Source: Clostridium bornimense (GTDB lineage: Bacteria > Bacillota > Clostridia > Clostridiales > Clostridiaceae). From it: a DNA stretch of 64,000 bases. Each line of letters begins with the position of its first letter. Position 1 is the stretch's first letter. Positions 25,298 to 34,915 of this stretch are shown here, in pieces. The notes below the pieces were generated by a model that saw only the letters and a program-made list of their open reading frames with translations, had not been told where the DNA came from and did no database searches. The DNA lies in assembly GCF_018917145.1 (NCBI RefSeq), contig NZ_JAHLOD010000011.1, forward strand, positions 1 to 64,000, in the 5' to 3' direction. A program made the translations under genes and the position numbers.

Positions 25298-25933
25298 CTA
25301 TATATTATTTTTTTTATTCATTCTATCAACATATTCTTGTTGTGAAAAAACACATCCACAATAGTTTTGACGATACAAATTGTACTTTTTTGATAATTCA
25401 ACAGAAGTTTTATATCCATTATTCTTTTTAAAATCAGAATTAAGAAATTTAACATTATACTTATTTTCTAATTCTTCTCCAATAGAATTTATTAATTCAG
25501 CATTTTTTAGAGGACTTATTGTTAGTGTTGTAGTAAAATAATCAAATTTATTTAGCTTAGCATATTGAGCTGTTTTATCTAACCTTAGCATAAAACATTT
25601 TTCACACCTCTTACTACCTTCACCCATTTTCTCATAACCTCTAATAGAATCATAAAATAAATTACTTTCATATTTATTTTCTACTACCTTATAATTAAAC
25701 CCCATTTCCTTTATAAGTCTAATTTGTTCCTCTAATCTTTTTATATATTCATTCTCTGGATAAATATTAGGATTAAAGAAAAAGACTTCTATCTGAAAAT
25801 ATTGGGATAAAAATTCAATAACATAAGAACTACATGGTGCACAACAACTATGTAACAGCAATGTTGGCTTTTTATTATTATCTATAATTTTATCAATTTC
25901 TATCAACATCTTTTTATTATAATTTTCCTTCAT
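25298..25933 (-). CDS. queH: Epoxyqueuosine reductase QueH
   Basis: A 211-residue protein of the DUF208/QueH family, which reduces epoxyqueuosine in tRNA to queuosine, the last step of that pathway. Conserved cysteine pairs are LLHSCCAPCSSYV near the N-terminus, RCEKCFMLRL in the middle and NYCGCVFS near the C-terminus; they bind the Fe-S cluster and metal. TLTISPLKN also fits the family. The gene is single and ends in a terminator. Confidence 0.9.
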   Translation of the reverse strand: MKENYNKKMLIEIDKIIDNNKKPTLLLHSCCAPCSSYVIEFLSQYFQIEVFFFNPNIYPENEYIKRLEEQIRLIKEMGFNYKVVENKYESNLFYDSIRGYEKMGEGSKRCEKCFMLRLDKTAQYAKLNKFDYFTTTLTISPLKNAELINSIGEELENKYNVKFLNSDFKKNNGYKTSVELSKKYNLYRQNYCGCVFSQQEYVDRMNKKNNI

Positions 25934-26109
25934 CTTTTTCCTCCTTAAAATTATTATACCATCATTCTAAACTTTTATCTTAGACTAATGTCAAGAATCA
26001 TCATAAATGTATTACTAGTTCTAATTTTTTTATTTTATTTTCCTTCTGTATAAATTATTTTCTTAAATAAATCTTCACTTTGATATTTTTCAAAATATCA
26101 ATAATGTAA

Positions 26110-26439
26110 TTCGTATTCTATTCATCAATAAAATTAAAATGTAACCATTGCAATACTATTATAGATAATGAATTTCAATTATCTAAATTTGATTATTTAA
26201 GCAATGAGCAATTATATTTTATAGAAACCTTTATAAAATGTAGAGGAAATATAAAAGAAGTTGAAAAAGAACTAAGCATTTCATACCCAACAGTTAGAGC
26301 AAAGTTAGATGAAGTGATTAAAAACCTAGGTTACCCAGTAAAAGAAACTAAAGTTAAAGAAGATAGAAATGATGTCTTAACAGCTTTGGAAAATGGAGAT
26401 ATCTCTGTCGATGAAGCAATTAATAAATTAAAGAAGTGA
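26110..26439 (+). pseudogene. DUF2089-family relic, N-terminally truncated
   Basis: A reading frame open from 26110 to TGA 26437-26439 encodes KLKCNHCNTIIDNEFQLSKF, later KCRGNIKEVEKELSISYP, TVRAKLDEVIKNLGYPV and an ending DISVDEAINKLKK. This is the second half of the zinc ribbon and the helix-turn-helix region of DUF2089 proteins. The first CxxC half and any start codon are missing: no ATG, GTG or TTG opens the frame, and a stop lies at 26107. No ribosome binding site is present. The remaining stretch 25934-26558 holds no other recognisable gene. Confidence 0.75.
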
Positions 26440-26558
26440 TAATTACTGGTACATTACCTATCGAGTGTATGAAGAAAACTCTGTAATATCTGAAACCATA
26501 CCTTCACTAACTTAAAACCCATAAATATTTTCAATTTGATCGGAGATCTGACGTGTTG

Positions 26559-26921
26559 TTAATCTTTTAAATATTCTATTAATTCTTCTAATTCATTATC
26601 ATCTTCATTTAATTTATTAAAGTCTTCTAAATCAGTTTTTATATCTTTTTCTACTTCCCTTTTAACATTTAATTCATTGATAATATATCCCATAGAAAAT
26701 GTTGCTATTGAATAAAATGCATACGGTAATGATGAATTAATGTAATATGTTATTACCACTAATATACTTTTACTTACCACAATCTTACCTGATGCTACAA
26801 GTGATAATATATATACATGTGAATTATATATAGTTAATAATGTATATGTTAATATAATTATTGAAATAACATATAGTACCTTACTTATTAAATTTACATC
26901 TTTAAAATTTTTTACTTTCAT
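26559..26921 (-). CDS. Small membrane protein of unknown function
   Basis: A 120-residue protein with two to three hydrophobic segments (VLYVISIIILTYTLLTIY, ILVVITYYI...YAFYSIATFSMGYII) and an acidic cytoplasmic tail (DLEDFNKLNEDDNELEEL). No family is recognised. It lies 45 bases downstream of the ABC ATPase gene on the same strand, so it may be an accessory membrane subunit of that ABC system. Confidence 0.65.
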   Translation of the reverse strand: MKVKNFKDVNLISKVLYVISIIILTYTLLTIYNSHVYILSLVASGKIVVSKSILVVITYYINSSLPYAFYSIATFSMGYIINELNVKREVEKDIKTDLEDFNKLNEDDNELEELIEYLKD

Positions 26922-26966
26922 ACTTAATTCCTTCTAAAAACTTTATTGTTAATAATATAATTTTTA

Positions 26967-27599
26967 TTAATTAATCTGTGTTAGCTTTTTATTTTTTAGA
27001 ACAAGTACAACATCTACTTTTTTAGCTAATTCCTTACTATGAGTCACCACTATTACACACTTTCCATGTTTATGTGCACTTGTTTTTAATATTTCTATAA
27101 TTTCATCAGCTGTATCACTATCTAAATTCCCCGTTGGCTCATCTGCTAATATTACTGGTGAATCTGTAACAAGTGTTCTTGCAATGGCAACACGCTGTTG
27201 CTGTCCACCTGATAGTTGTAATACGTTTCTATTAATTTCATCATCAGCTAACCCTAAATTGTTTAATATTTTCTTATTCACCTTTGGATTAACTATTTTT
27301 AAATTTTCTAAAGGAGTCATATAATCAATTAAATTATAATTTTGAAATATTAATGAAATATTGTTTTTTCTATGATTCTCATATCCCTTTACTTTTATAT
27401 TTTGATTATTATATAATATTTCGCCATTTCTAGGTTCATCTAATCCAGCCAATAGTGATAATAACGTTGATTTTCCTGAACCCGAAGCCCCTAAAATAGC
27501 GTAAAGTTTTCCTTCTTCAAATTCCATGCTTATATCATTTAAAACTTTTTTTCCATTTTTATATGAATAATTAACTTTATTTAATGCTAAAATTGACAT
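26967..27599 (-). CDS. MacB/LolD-like ABC transporter ATPase
   Basis: A 210-residue ATPase with intact motifs: [37 protein letters not shown] and VTHS. It lies 11 bases downstream of the FtsX-like permease gene and belongs to the second transporter/two-component module of the window. Confidence 0.92.
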   Translation of the reverse strand: MSILALNKVNYSYKNGKKVLNDISMEFEEGKLYAILGASGSGKSTLLSLLAGLDEPRNGEILYNNQNIKVKGYENHRKNNISLIFQNYNLIDYMTPLENLKIVNPKVNKKILNNLGLADDEINRNVLQLSGGQQQRVAIARTLVTDSPVILADEPTGNLDSDTADEIIEILKTSAHKHGKCVIVVTHSKELAKKVDVVLVLKNKKLTQIN

Positions 27600-27610
27600 T
27601 TATTTTCCTC

Positions 27611-28969
27611 CTAGCTCATTTTGGATAATATTTCTTTTGGTTTTAATCTAATTATTGATGCTGATGATGCCATTACTGAAAGCATGATAATAACTGTTCC
27701 TATAACATATACATAAATTAATTCTTCAGCCTCTACTTTTACATCTATTTCATCTACTGTACGAGTTGCTAAAGAACTATTAACATCATTTCCTAATGAA
27801 AATCCTCCAAATCCACTTTGAACGTCTTGAACCGCTTGCTTACCTGCTTGTGCAACTATTGTATTTCCTATATTTTGTGAAATTACCTTACTTGAGAAAT
27901 ATGATCCTCCAAAAGCTAATATACTTATAAGTAATAATTCAATTATATATTGAGAAATAATATTAAACTTTGAAACTCCTATTGAAAGTAATATACCGGT
28001 TTCATGAACTCTTCCTTGAATCCAAAATGCTAACACTAATGAAAGTATTATTACTCCAGCTATTATTGCTCCAATTAAAACCATATTTATAATCTTATCT
28101 AAAGAATCAAAAGACTTAGATAAAGCTAAAAATGTATCTTCACTTTTTACTATTGTATACTTATTCCAATCAGTAGAAATATCTTCAATTTTTGATGTTA
28201 CTTTATCTACATTAGTATCTGTATTGAAAGTAGCATTTGTATATTTTACATTTCCATCTGAATATCCATATAAAGTTTTAATAGTATCTACATCAGTAAT
28301 TAAAAGATTTTCTGGCATTTCTAATTTATGCCCAGCTCTTTCAGTATTTTCACTTTCAAAAATACCTACAATTTCAAGGTCATAATCACTTTTAGATAAA
28401 GTTGATGCATTAAAATCTCCAGCACTCTTTGTTGCTTTTATAGTATCTCCAACTTTTAAATTATTTGCTTCTGCTAAATCCTTATGAATTAATACCTTGT
28501 TTTTATCAGTAGCAACAATATGTCTACCATCAATCAGCTTTAATGATTTACTTATAAACTTAATATCATATTCTGAACTTTTATGTGCTTCTACAGAAAA
28601 AAGTTTTTCATATTTATAATCATCATTATATTGAACTACATTTTTTTCAGGTTTTATATAATTTACATTTTCTAAATCTAAACCAGCTCCTTGAATTGCT
28701 GCATCATAATTCTTAACACCTTCTACCTTTGAAACCTTATCAATTAAATTTTCTGGAATTGTTCCTTCAAAATTACCCGCAAAATTAGCTTGTAATTCAA
28801 AAGTATTTGCCATATCCTTATTTGAATCTTGTCTTGCTATATTTGCTGCCTTTTTAATTGAAATTCCACTTAAAACTGCCGTTGCTATTCCAAATAATAT
28901 AAATAACATAATAATACTTTTTATTTTTTTTCTTGTTATATATAATATTGATCTCTTAAATACATTCAT
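27611..28969 (-). CDS. FtsX-like ABC permease
   Basis: A 452-residue permease: N-terminal TM (KKIKSIIMLFILFGIATAVL), a large extracytoplasmic domain (about 45-290), and three C-terminal TM helices around GRVHETGILLSIGVSKFNII. Between TM3 and TM4 there is an unusual Ala/Gly/Ser/Gln-rich stretch (QAGKQAVQDVQSGFGGFSLG) facing outside. It is co-transcribed with the ATPase gene downstream. Such permeases act in peptide or lipid export or in antimicrobial peptide resistance. Confidence 0.88.
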   Translation of the reverse strand: MNVFKRSILYITRKKIKSIIMLFILFGIATAVLSGISIKKAANIARQDSNKDMANTFELQANFAGNFEGTIPENLIDKVSKVEGVKNYDAAIQGAGLDLENVNYIKPEKNVVQYNDDYKYEKLFSVEAHKSSEYDIKFISKSLKLIDGRHIVATDKNKVLIHKDLAEANNLKVGDTIKATKSAGDFNASTLSKSDYDLEIVGIFESENTERAGHKLEMPENLLITDVDTIKTLYGYSDGNVKYTNATFNTDTNVDKVTSKIEDISTDWNKYTIVKSEDTFLALSKSFDSLDKIINMVLIGAIIAGVIILSLVLAFWIQGRVHETGILLSIGVSKFNIISQYIIELLLISILAFGGSYFSSKVISQNIGNTIVAQAGKQAVQDVQSGFGGFSLGNDVNSSLATRTVDEIDVKVEAEELIYVYVIGTVIIMLSVMASSASIIRLKPKEILSKMS

Positions 28970-29093
28970 ATTTATGTCCTCCTTGTTTATTAACTTGAGT
29001 AGATTCTATCAACCTAATATAAAATATTTATGAAATTTAAAAATTAAGTTTATAAAATTCATTAAAAATCGTATTAATTAAATTATTTTTTAT

Positions 29094-29126
29094 AAAAAAA
29101 TAAGGATATTATTAATCTAATACCCG
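29094..29126 (-). terminator. Terminator after the second two-component operon
   Basis: On the minus strand GGGTATTA / TAATATCC forms an 8-bp stem followed by TTATTTTTTT. It separates the kinase gene from the ABC genes, which must have their own promoter in 28970-29090. Confidence 0.65.
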
Positions 29127-29177
29127 TTATTTTCTAACTATTTTATTTTTTGTTAAACATGAACAAATTTCAAATAT

Positions 29178-30623
29178 TTAATTAAAATCAACTTCAAAAC
29201 TCATTCCAGTTAATATTGATTTAAAAGAATAATCTAAATTATGCATTTCAAAAATTTGTCGAACTATGTATAATCCTAATCCATTCCCCCCACTACTCTT
29301 ATTTCTATCAAAATCAACTCTATAAAATGCATCAAAAATATGTGCTAAATGTTCTTCTGAAATTGGCTTACAATCATTTTCTATAATAAGTTTTTTATCT
29401 TTTATATATATTCTTATTTCCTTTCCTTCATCAGTATAATTTACTGCATTAGAAATAATATTAGAAATTGCTTTAGTAAATAATTTTTCATCTACTTTAA
29501 TATTAAAAGACTCTTTTAAATTCTTTTTAATATTAATTTTCTTTGACTTAGCTATTAATTTATATGGTTCTATGTTCTTTTGAACTAAACTACCTAAATC
29601 TAATACACTTTCATTTTTATTATTTATTATATTAAGTTTTGAAGTATCTAAAATTTCCTGAACCATTTTACTTAATTCACTAACTATATCCTTACATTTT
29701 TCTAAATATATATAATGATTTTTATATTTTCCTATATCATATAGCATATTTTCAATCATTATATACATACTCATTAGTGGTGTCTTAAGCTCATGTGATG
29801 CGCTTCTTAAAAAATCCACCTTAATTTTTTCAGATTCACTTACATTTTTTATTTCCTCTTCCAATGATACAATTGTATTTAATAAATTTTCATATAAACT
29901 ATTTACATTAGCTGCTAATATTCCTATTTCATCTTCAGTTTTTACCTCACAAAAGGCTTCTTTATTTAAATTCTCCATTTTTTTTGTAACATCACAAATT
30001 TCTTTTATTGGAGTTGTAATTTTTCTTGCATATATATATGATGCAATAAGTGCTATAAGCAAGCTTATAAAAATAGAATATGGAAGTATTTTTAATATAA
30101 TATCTCTTGTTTCTGTGAATGATTCTAAATCCATTACTATTTTAGCACTTCCATTTACATCATTACTTTTTTTAAAGTCTCTACTTTTTATTATTGATAA
30201 ATTATTTATATTAATATATTGACCGAATATTTCTCCATTTTCATCATCAAAACTTTCTATAATATTTTCACCACTTAAATTAGGAATTATTAAAGAGTTT
30301 TCTGTAATTTCATCTTCATTAACATATATATCTACTTTGTGCATACCTTGAAATACCCTTTTTTCATCTCCTATAGTAAGTAAAACTTGAATATTATATT
30401 TTTCAGCAAAATTCTTTGCTATCTTAAATGATTCCTTATTATCAGATTTATTTACTTGTTCAATTAAATCTTCAATAATTTTATCAGCTTCCTTTTGTTT
30501 ATTATTCACATATACCTTGGGTAATGCTAAATAAATTAAAACATTTGAAATTAAAATTATTACACTTATTATCCCCATGGTAAATATATATGTTTTTGAA
30601 AATAGTCTTAACTTATTCATCAT
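29178..30623 (-). CDS. Sensor histidine kinase
   Basis: A 481-residue membrane kinase with TM1 at about 12-34, an extracytoplasmic sensor (35-180), TM2 at about 182-202, a HAMP linker (ARKITTPIKEICDVTKKM), a DHp H-box LRSASHELKTPLMSM, N-box ISNIISNAVNY and a G2 box GGNGLGLYIVRQI. The start overlaps the response regulator stop (ATGA). G1 is less clear (IIENDCKPI, with the usual DNGxG altered), so ATP binding may be atypical. Confidence 0.9.
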   Translation of the reverse strand: MMNKLRLFSKTYIFTMGIISVIILISNVLIYLALPKVYVNNKQKEADKIIEDLIEQVNKSDNKESFKIAKNFAEKYNIQVLLTIGDEKRVFQGMHKVDIYVNEDEITENSLIIPNLSGENIIESFDDENGEIFGQYININNLSIIKSRDFKKSNDVNGSAKIVMDLESFTETRDIILKILPYSIFISLLIALIASYIYARKITTPIKEICDVTKKMENLNKEAFCEVKTEDEIGILAANVNSLYENLLNTIVSLEEEIKNVSESEKIKVDFLRSASHELKTPLMSMYIMIENMLYDIGKYKNHYIYLEKCKDIVSELSKMVQEILDTSKLNIINNKNESVLDLGSLVQKNIEPYKLIAKSKKINIKKNLKESFNIKVDEKLFTKAISNIISNAVNYTDEGKEIRIYIKDKKLIIENDCKPISEEHLAHIFDAFYRVDFDRNKSSGGNGLGLYIVRQIFEMHNLDYSFKSILTGMSFEVDFN

Positions 30624-31285
30624 TGCTCCTCAAATTTATATCCAATTCCCTTAACTGTTACTATACAATCTAATAACAACTTTTTTCTTATATTTTTAAT
30701 ATATACATCAATAACCCTATCATTTGGTGCTTCTTCAATCCTCCATAAATTATCTAAGATTTGTGCTCTTGTTAAAACCTTTCCCTTATACTTTAATAAT
30801 AACTCTATTAATTTTATTTCCTTAGGTTTTAAATCAATATTTTTGCCATTCTTTCTTGCTGAATATCCTTCAAAATCAATTTCTATATCTCCATAACACC
30901 ATTTTTTATTTTCACTAACTTTTACTCCTCTTCTAAGAAGTGCTTCTATTCTTTTATGTAAAACTATTATTGAAAATGGCTTTGTAATATAATCATCTGC
31001 CTCTTCATCAAAACTCATAATTTGGGTATAATCATCACTCATTGCTGTTAACATAATTACTGGAACATTGCTTTCTTGTCTAATTTTATTTAAAACAACA
31101 AATCCGTTAGCCTTTGGAAGCATTATATCTAAAATTACTAAATCAATTTTATTATTCTTAAATAATTCTATTGCTTGCATTCCATCTTCTGCACTTATAA
31201 TGCTATATCCAACCTCTGCTAGATATTCACTTACGCCTTCCCTTATTTCTTTTTCATCTTCAACAATTAATATATTAATTTTCAT
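30620..31285 (-). CDS. OmpR/PhoB-family response regulator
   Basis: A 221-residue regulator with receiver domain (acidic pair VEDE, acceptor Asp in LVILDIMLP, YITKPF) and a winged-helix domain (APNDRVIDVYIKNIRKKL). It overlaps the kinase gene by four bases and is the first gene of the pair. Likely targets are the adjacent ABC genes (context inference). Confidence 0.92.
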   Translation of the reverse strand: MKINILIVEDEKEIREGVSEYLAEVGYSIISAEDGMQAIELFKNNKIDLVILDIMLPKANGFVVLNKIRQESNVPVIMLTAMSDDYTQIMSFDEEADDYITKPFSIIVLHKRIEALLRRGVKVSENKKWCYGDIEIDFEGYSARKNGKNIDLKPKEIKLIELLLKYKGKVLTRAQILDNLWRIEEAPNDRVIDVYIKNIRKKLLLDCIVTVKGIGYKFEEQ

Positions 31286-31561
31286 TTATATTTTCCTCCA
31301 TTTTATATAATATATATCAAAATGAATTTATTTTATAAATACATAATAACATAAAGTTTCAATTATATTATAAATATAAAAGTGCTAATTTCATAAATTA
31401 ACACTCTTAACATTAAATTAATAATATTATTTACATACCAATTCCATATATAATTTATCACTAAATTTCTATATATAAAGGCTTAGTTAAATGATAATAT
31501 CCTAAACCCTCTCCTTCTCAAATTCCCTTATTTATTAACCTAATTTAAGTAAAAACCTCAT

Positions 31562-32041
31562 TTATTTATGGTACGGTTCTCCATTACTAATTCTAAATCC
31601 TCTATAAATCTGTTCTAACAACATCACTCTAAACAACTGATGTGGAAATGTCATCTTACTAAAGCAAAGACTATAATTGCCTCTCTTTAAAACCTTATCA
31701 CTTAATCCAAGACTTCCTCCAATTACAAAACAAAGGTTACTATCTCCTCTTACAGCACATTGATCCATAAATTTTGATAATTCTTCTGACGATAACATTT
31801 TTCCTTTTAAGTCCAATGTTATTACATACATAGTATCTTTTATATGACTTAAGATTCTATCTCCTTCTCTATCCTTTATAATTAATTCTTCTTTTGCTGA
31901 TGCATTATCTGGAGTTTGCTCATCTGGAAGTTCTATTATATTAAGCTTACAATATCTTGTTAATCTCTTTGCATACTCATCTATAGCTGATTTTAGATAT
32001 TTTTCTTTTAACTTTCCTACAGAAATTACTGTTATATTCAT
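31562..32041 (-). CDS. rlmH: 23S rRNA (pseudouridine1915-N3)-methyltransferase RlmH
   Basis: A 159-residue SPOUT-class methyltransferase that modifies pseudouridine 1915 in helix 69 of 23S rRNA. The family-typical N-terminus [20 protein letters not shown], the SAM-binding knot [11 protein letters not shown] and the ending [23 protein letters not shown] are all present; the length is normal. It lies 18 bases downstream of the HD phosphohydrolase gene. Confidence 0.96.
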   Translation of the reverse strand: MNITVISVGKLKEKYLKSAIDEYAKRLTRYCKLNIIELPDEQTPDNASAKEELIIKDREGDRILSHIKDTMYVITLDLKGKMLSSEELSKFMDQCAVRGDSNLCFVIGGSLGLSDKVLKRGNYSLCFSKMTFPHQLFRVMLLEQIYRGFRISNGEPYHK

Positions 32042-32059
32042 ATTGTGTCACCTTTTATC

Positions 32060-32656
32060 TTAATTTTTTTTAATATATCCTTTTTCTAAACATTCATTTA
32101 CTACAAAATTAATAATTTCTTTAAATTCCTCTGGTCCTTCTTTTAATGTAATTTCATTTCTTTTATATACTTGCTCTGCTGATATACCATGTTCCTTCCA
32201 ACTTCCTCCACCAACTGCATAATTTAAAATAAGCGGTTGAAGTCTATCCAGCATTGCTCCATATTTTGCTTCTTTTGTTTGGCATTCTTCAAATTCTTCC
32301 CATAATCCTTTAAACTCTTTATATTGATCTTCTGATAAAATTCCAAACAATTTTTCTGCTGCAGCTCTTTCTCTCTCTTCTTTATCTTCATAACCTTTTT
32401 CATCAAAAGCAAAAGTATCTCCAGCATATATTTCAACCAAGTCATGTACTAATACCATTTTCATAACTTTTGTTATATCAATATCATCATCTACATATTC
32501 TGATAATAAAAATGCCATAATTGCTAAATGCCAAGAATGTTCCGCATCATTTTCACGTCTGCTACCACTAGCTATATAAGTCATTCTAATAATTTCTTTT
32601 ACCTTATCAATCTCTATAATAAAATCTAATTGTTTCTTAAGTTTATCATTAATCAT
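32060..32656 (-). CDS. HD-domain phosphohydrolase (YfbR/HDDC2-like)
   Basis: A protein of about 198 residues with the metal-binding HD motifs AEHSWHLA and VHDLVEIYAGDTFAFD, the pattern of 5'-deoxynucleotidases of the YfbR/HDDC2 group. It probably hydrolyses deoxynucleoside monophosphates, although the exact substrate is uncertain. ATG 32656 (MINDKLKK) is preferred over ATG 32668 because AAGGA is only compatible with the inner start. It is followed by rlmH. Confidence 0.85.
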   Translation of the reverse strand: MINDKLKKQLDFIIEIDKVKEIIRMTYIASGSRRENDAEHSWHLAIMAFLLSEYVDDDIDITKVMKMVLVHDLVEIYAGDTFAFDEKGYEDKEERERAAAEKLFGILSEDQYKEFKGLWEEFEECQTKEAKYGAMLDRLQPLILNYAVGGGSWKEHGISAEQVYKRNEITLKEGPEEFKEIINFVVNECLEKGYIKKN

Positions 32657-32796
32657 TAGTAACACCATCCTTTTTTATTATATTATATCTTAATTAATCA
32701 CTATTTCAAAAGTTATAATTCTTTACCTTGACTGATTCTTTTACTTCTAGTATGCTATCTATATTTATAAAAATAAATTTATGGGAAGTGTTATTT

Positions 32797-33420
32797 ATGA
32801 AAGAAAAAAACTCTTTAATCGAAGTAATGAATTCAAGACATTCAATTCGCTCATATGATTCAACATATGAAATCCCTAGAGAAAAAATAATAGAAATGCT
32901 ACAAGAAGCTGCAACTGCACCATCATCACATAATTTGCAATCTTGGAGATTTATTATTATAGATGATGAAGAAGAAAAAAAAGCGTTACGTAAAATTGCA
33001 TGGAATCAAGAACAAGTTGAAACTGCATCAGCAACTATTGCAATCATTGGAGATGTTCATGCTTATGAAAAAGCAAAAGATATTGCTTCTAAATCAATTT
33101 CTGAAGGATTGATGACAGAAGAAATCGGTAAAAATTATGTTGATACAGTTATGAAATTATATCCAAATGTACCAGAAGAAACACTTAAAAACTTATGTTA
33201 CATTGACGGTGGATTAATTGCAATGCAATTTATGTTAATAGCCAAAGCTAATGACTTTGATACTGTATGTATGGGAGGTTTTGATTCAGCAGCATTTTCT
33301 AAGTATTATAACTTACCAAAACACTATGTTCCATTAGTTTTAATATCTGTTGGAAAAGCAGCTACGGCTCCTCATGGTTCAACACGTTTAAATATTGAAG
33401 ACTTATTATTAAATAAATAA
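32797..33420 (+). CDS. Nitroreductase family protein
   Basis: A flavoprotein of about 207 residues, FMN-dependent, reducing nitro groups, quinones or similar compounds with NAD(P)H. The N-terminal FMN motif RHSIRSYD, TAPSSHNLQSWRFIIID and the C-terminal GMGGF-like segment (VCMGGFDSAAF) are present. ATG 32797 (MKEKNSLIEVMNSRHS) is chosen over an in-frame start 23 codons earlier because the family starts here and GGGAAG lies upstream. Monocistronic; it ends in a long hairpin terminator. Confidence 0.88.
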   Translation: MKEKNSLIEVMNSRHSIRSYDSTYEIPREKIIEMLQEAATAPSSHNLQSWRFIIIDDEEEKKALRKIAWNQEQVETASATIAIIGDVHAYEKAKDIASKSISEGLMTEEIGKNYVDTVMKLYPNVPEETLKNLCYIDGGLIAMQFMLIAKANDFDTVCMGGFDSAAFSKYYNLPKHYVPLVLISVGKAATAPHGSTRLNIEDLLLNK

Positions 33421-33437
33421 TATTGCCTAATTAAAAT

Positions 33438-33490
33438 AAAGGAGGTGTCGCATTAACAAATGAAAAGTTGTTAGAGTGATACCTCCTTTT
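33438..33490. terminator. Long hairpin terminator with TAACAAAT apical sequence
   Basis: AAAGGAGGTGTCGCATTAAC pairs with GTTAGAGTGATACCTCCTTT with a few mismatches; the apical part is TTAACAAATGAAAAGTTGTTA. It terminates the nitroreductase gene and marks the start of the repeat-rich gap. Confidence 0.85.
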
Positions 33491-33499
33491 ATTATGACA

Positions 33500-33846
33500 C
33501 GAGACAGGGCACAGGTTAGATGGCACAAGTGATGTATTTAGTGCATATATAAAACTGTTATACTTAAGTGTTGTTTTTTACAAATCATAAGCTTCTATTT
33601 CAAGCTATATGAAGGTACAACCTTCATTAGCCCCCGTAATATTTATATATCAAATACAAATATCTTAAGGAAACTATCTTGTTCTATACACAAAATTATT
33701 ACACTTAAAATTTCAGAAATTCCCCAAAGGAAATTTCATCTACCACTGTGCACTGAAAACTGTACCTTGTGCCTTCATACTTGTGCCCTGACATTCTATT
33801 TTGCTGAAAAAACTGCCGCACTCTGATCTGACTACCTTGTGCGACA
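33500..33846 (+). repeat. Dispersed intergenic repeat, copy B (most complete, M1-M5)
   Basis: M1 TATACTTAAGTGTTGTTTTT (33547-33585); M2 hairpin ATGAAGGT / ACCTTCAT within GCTAT...TTAGC (33604-33631); M3 hairpin GAAATTCC / GGAAATTTC (33716-33737); M4 ACTGTGCACTGAAAACTGT (33744-33763); M5 terminator CTGCCGCAC / GTGCGACAG (33812-33846). M5 followed by six T on the minus strand also serves as terminator for the gene at 33949-34359. The remainder of the 528-base gap holds no coding sequence that I can see. Confidence 0.82.
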
Positions 33847-33948
33847 GCCCGTTAACTACATTATTCCATGAAAAATTGCCTATTATCTTATTTTTTTATT
33901 AAATATAATTATTTTCCGGGAAATATTCATACTATATATATTAAACTC

Positions 33949-34359
33949 CTAATTATATTCATTTATTTTATCTTTGTATTCCATAATCATAACTTTTATA
34001 AATTCTTTTATATCATCATTAATATCATATTCTAATAAAAACTCTTCTGAAACTTTAATCGATGCTAAAAGTACTTCTTTTGCTTTGTCTTTTAGCTTTT
34101 CTTCCCCACCTTTTTTTAGAGAGTTTTTTAATTCATATACTGTTTCTGAAAATCTACTTTTTATCCCAGCACTATAAGGTACTTTGCTTCCCAACTCTTC
34201 TAATTTCTTCTCACATCTTAATTTTTGTTCTATATATAACTTTTCTGTACTGGTTAATAAATCTCTTATTTCTCCGTATTCACAATTGCTAGATAAAAAC
34301 TTAAAAGTATCTATACCTAAGTATAACCCTTTCATATATTCTCTTAAGGGACTTTTCAT
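33949..34359 (-). CDS. Helical protein of unknown function, 136 residues
   Basis: A charged, largely alpha-helical cytoplasmic protein (SSNCEYGEIRDLLTSTEKLY, KAKEVLLASIKVSEEFLLEY). No signal peptide or metal motif is obvious; the helix pattern would suit a four-helix bundle. The ribosome binding site GGGAGG is close to the start. Monocistronic, terminated by the M5 hairpin of the intergenic repeat. I do not recognise the family. Confidence 0.7.
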   Translation of the reverse strand: MKSPLREYMKGLYLGIDTFKFLSSNCEYGEIRDLLTSTEKLYIEQKLRCEKKLEELGSKVPYSAGIKSRFSETVYELKNSLKKGGEEKLKDKAKEVLLASIKVSEEFLLEYDINDDIKEFIKVMIMEYKDKINEYN

Positions 34360-34480
34360 AAAAATTCCTCCCTTCTATAATTTTATATTACCTTCTATAC
34401 TTATTAATATATAATGTTTTTTATAAAAATACAATTAACTACATAATCATAAAATTTACTTTAATATAGATTTATAAATA

Positions 34481-34522
34481 AAAAAGTATCGTCTAACAAA
34501 TTTAAATTCGCTAATACGATAC
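34481..34522 (-). terminator. Terminator of the DUF1540 gene, TAACAAAT family
   Basis: GTATCGT (34486-34492) pairs with ACGATAC (34516-34522); the loop contains CTAACAAATTTAAATTCGCTAA. On the minus strand it is followed by TTTTTTATTT. Confidence 0.75.
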
Positions 34523-34541
34523 CACCAATAAAAATTACATT

Positions 34542-34856
34542 CTATTTTTCGCAACAAAAAGTAGAACACGCTGTCTCTTCACAACATTCTGCCCTATTTC
34601 CTGATATCTCTACTCCTGATGCATGACAATTACAATTTTCATTATAAATACAATTTTCAGCTTTACATGTAATATCTACTTCATAATTAGGTACAACTGC
34701 TGAATTAGTAAATGAACCATTTTTTTCACAAAAACTGCTACAACAAGTTGCTTCTGACTCTGTAGCTCTTTCACCACTTACATCTATAGAACTTATACAA
34801 CAACAATTTTCATTATTGTAATTGCAATTTTTAACACCACATATTAAACTTGGCAT
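34542..34856 (-). CDS. DUF1540 domain protein (two Cys-rich repeats)
   Basis: A Cys-rich protein of about 104 residues with two DUF1540 units: VKNCNYNNENCCCISSIDVS...CCSSFCEK and AENCIYNENCNCHASGVEIS...CSTFCCEK. Such proteins are common and uncharacterised in clostridia and probably bind metal. The start MPSLICGV at 34856 is fixed by AGGAGG nine bases upstream; a longer frame exists but has no such signal. It lies downstream of the CmpB-like gene. Confidence 0.85.
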   Translation of the reverse strand: MPSLICGVKNCNYNNENCCCISSIDVSGERATESEATCCSSFCEKNGSFTNSAVVPNYEVDITCKAENCIYNENCNCHASGVEISGNRAECCEETACSTFCCEK

Positions 34857-34915
34857 AACTTTTAACCTCCTATAACTGTTTCTTATGATAGTTTTCCTAA
34901 AATCATATTTACTAT

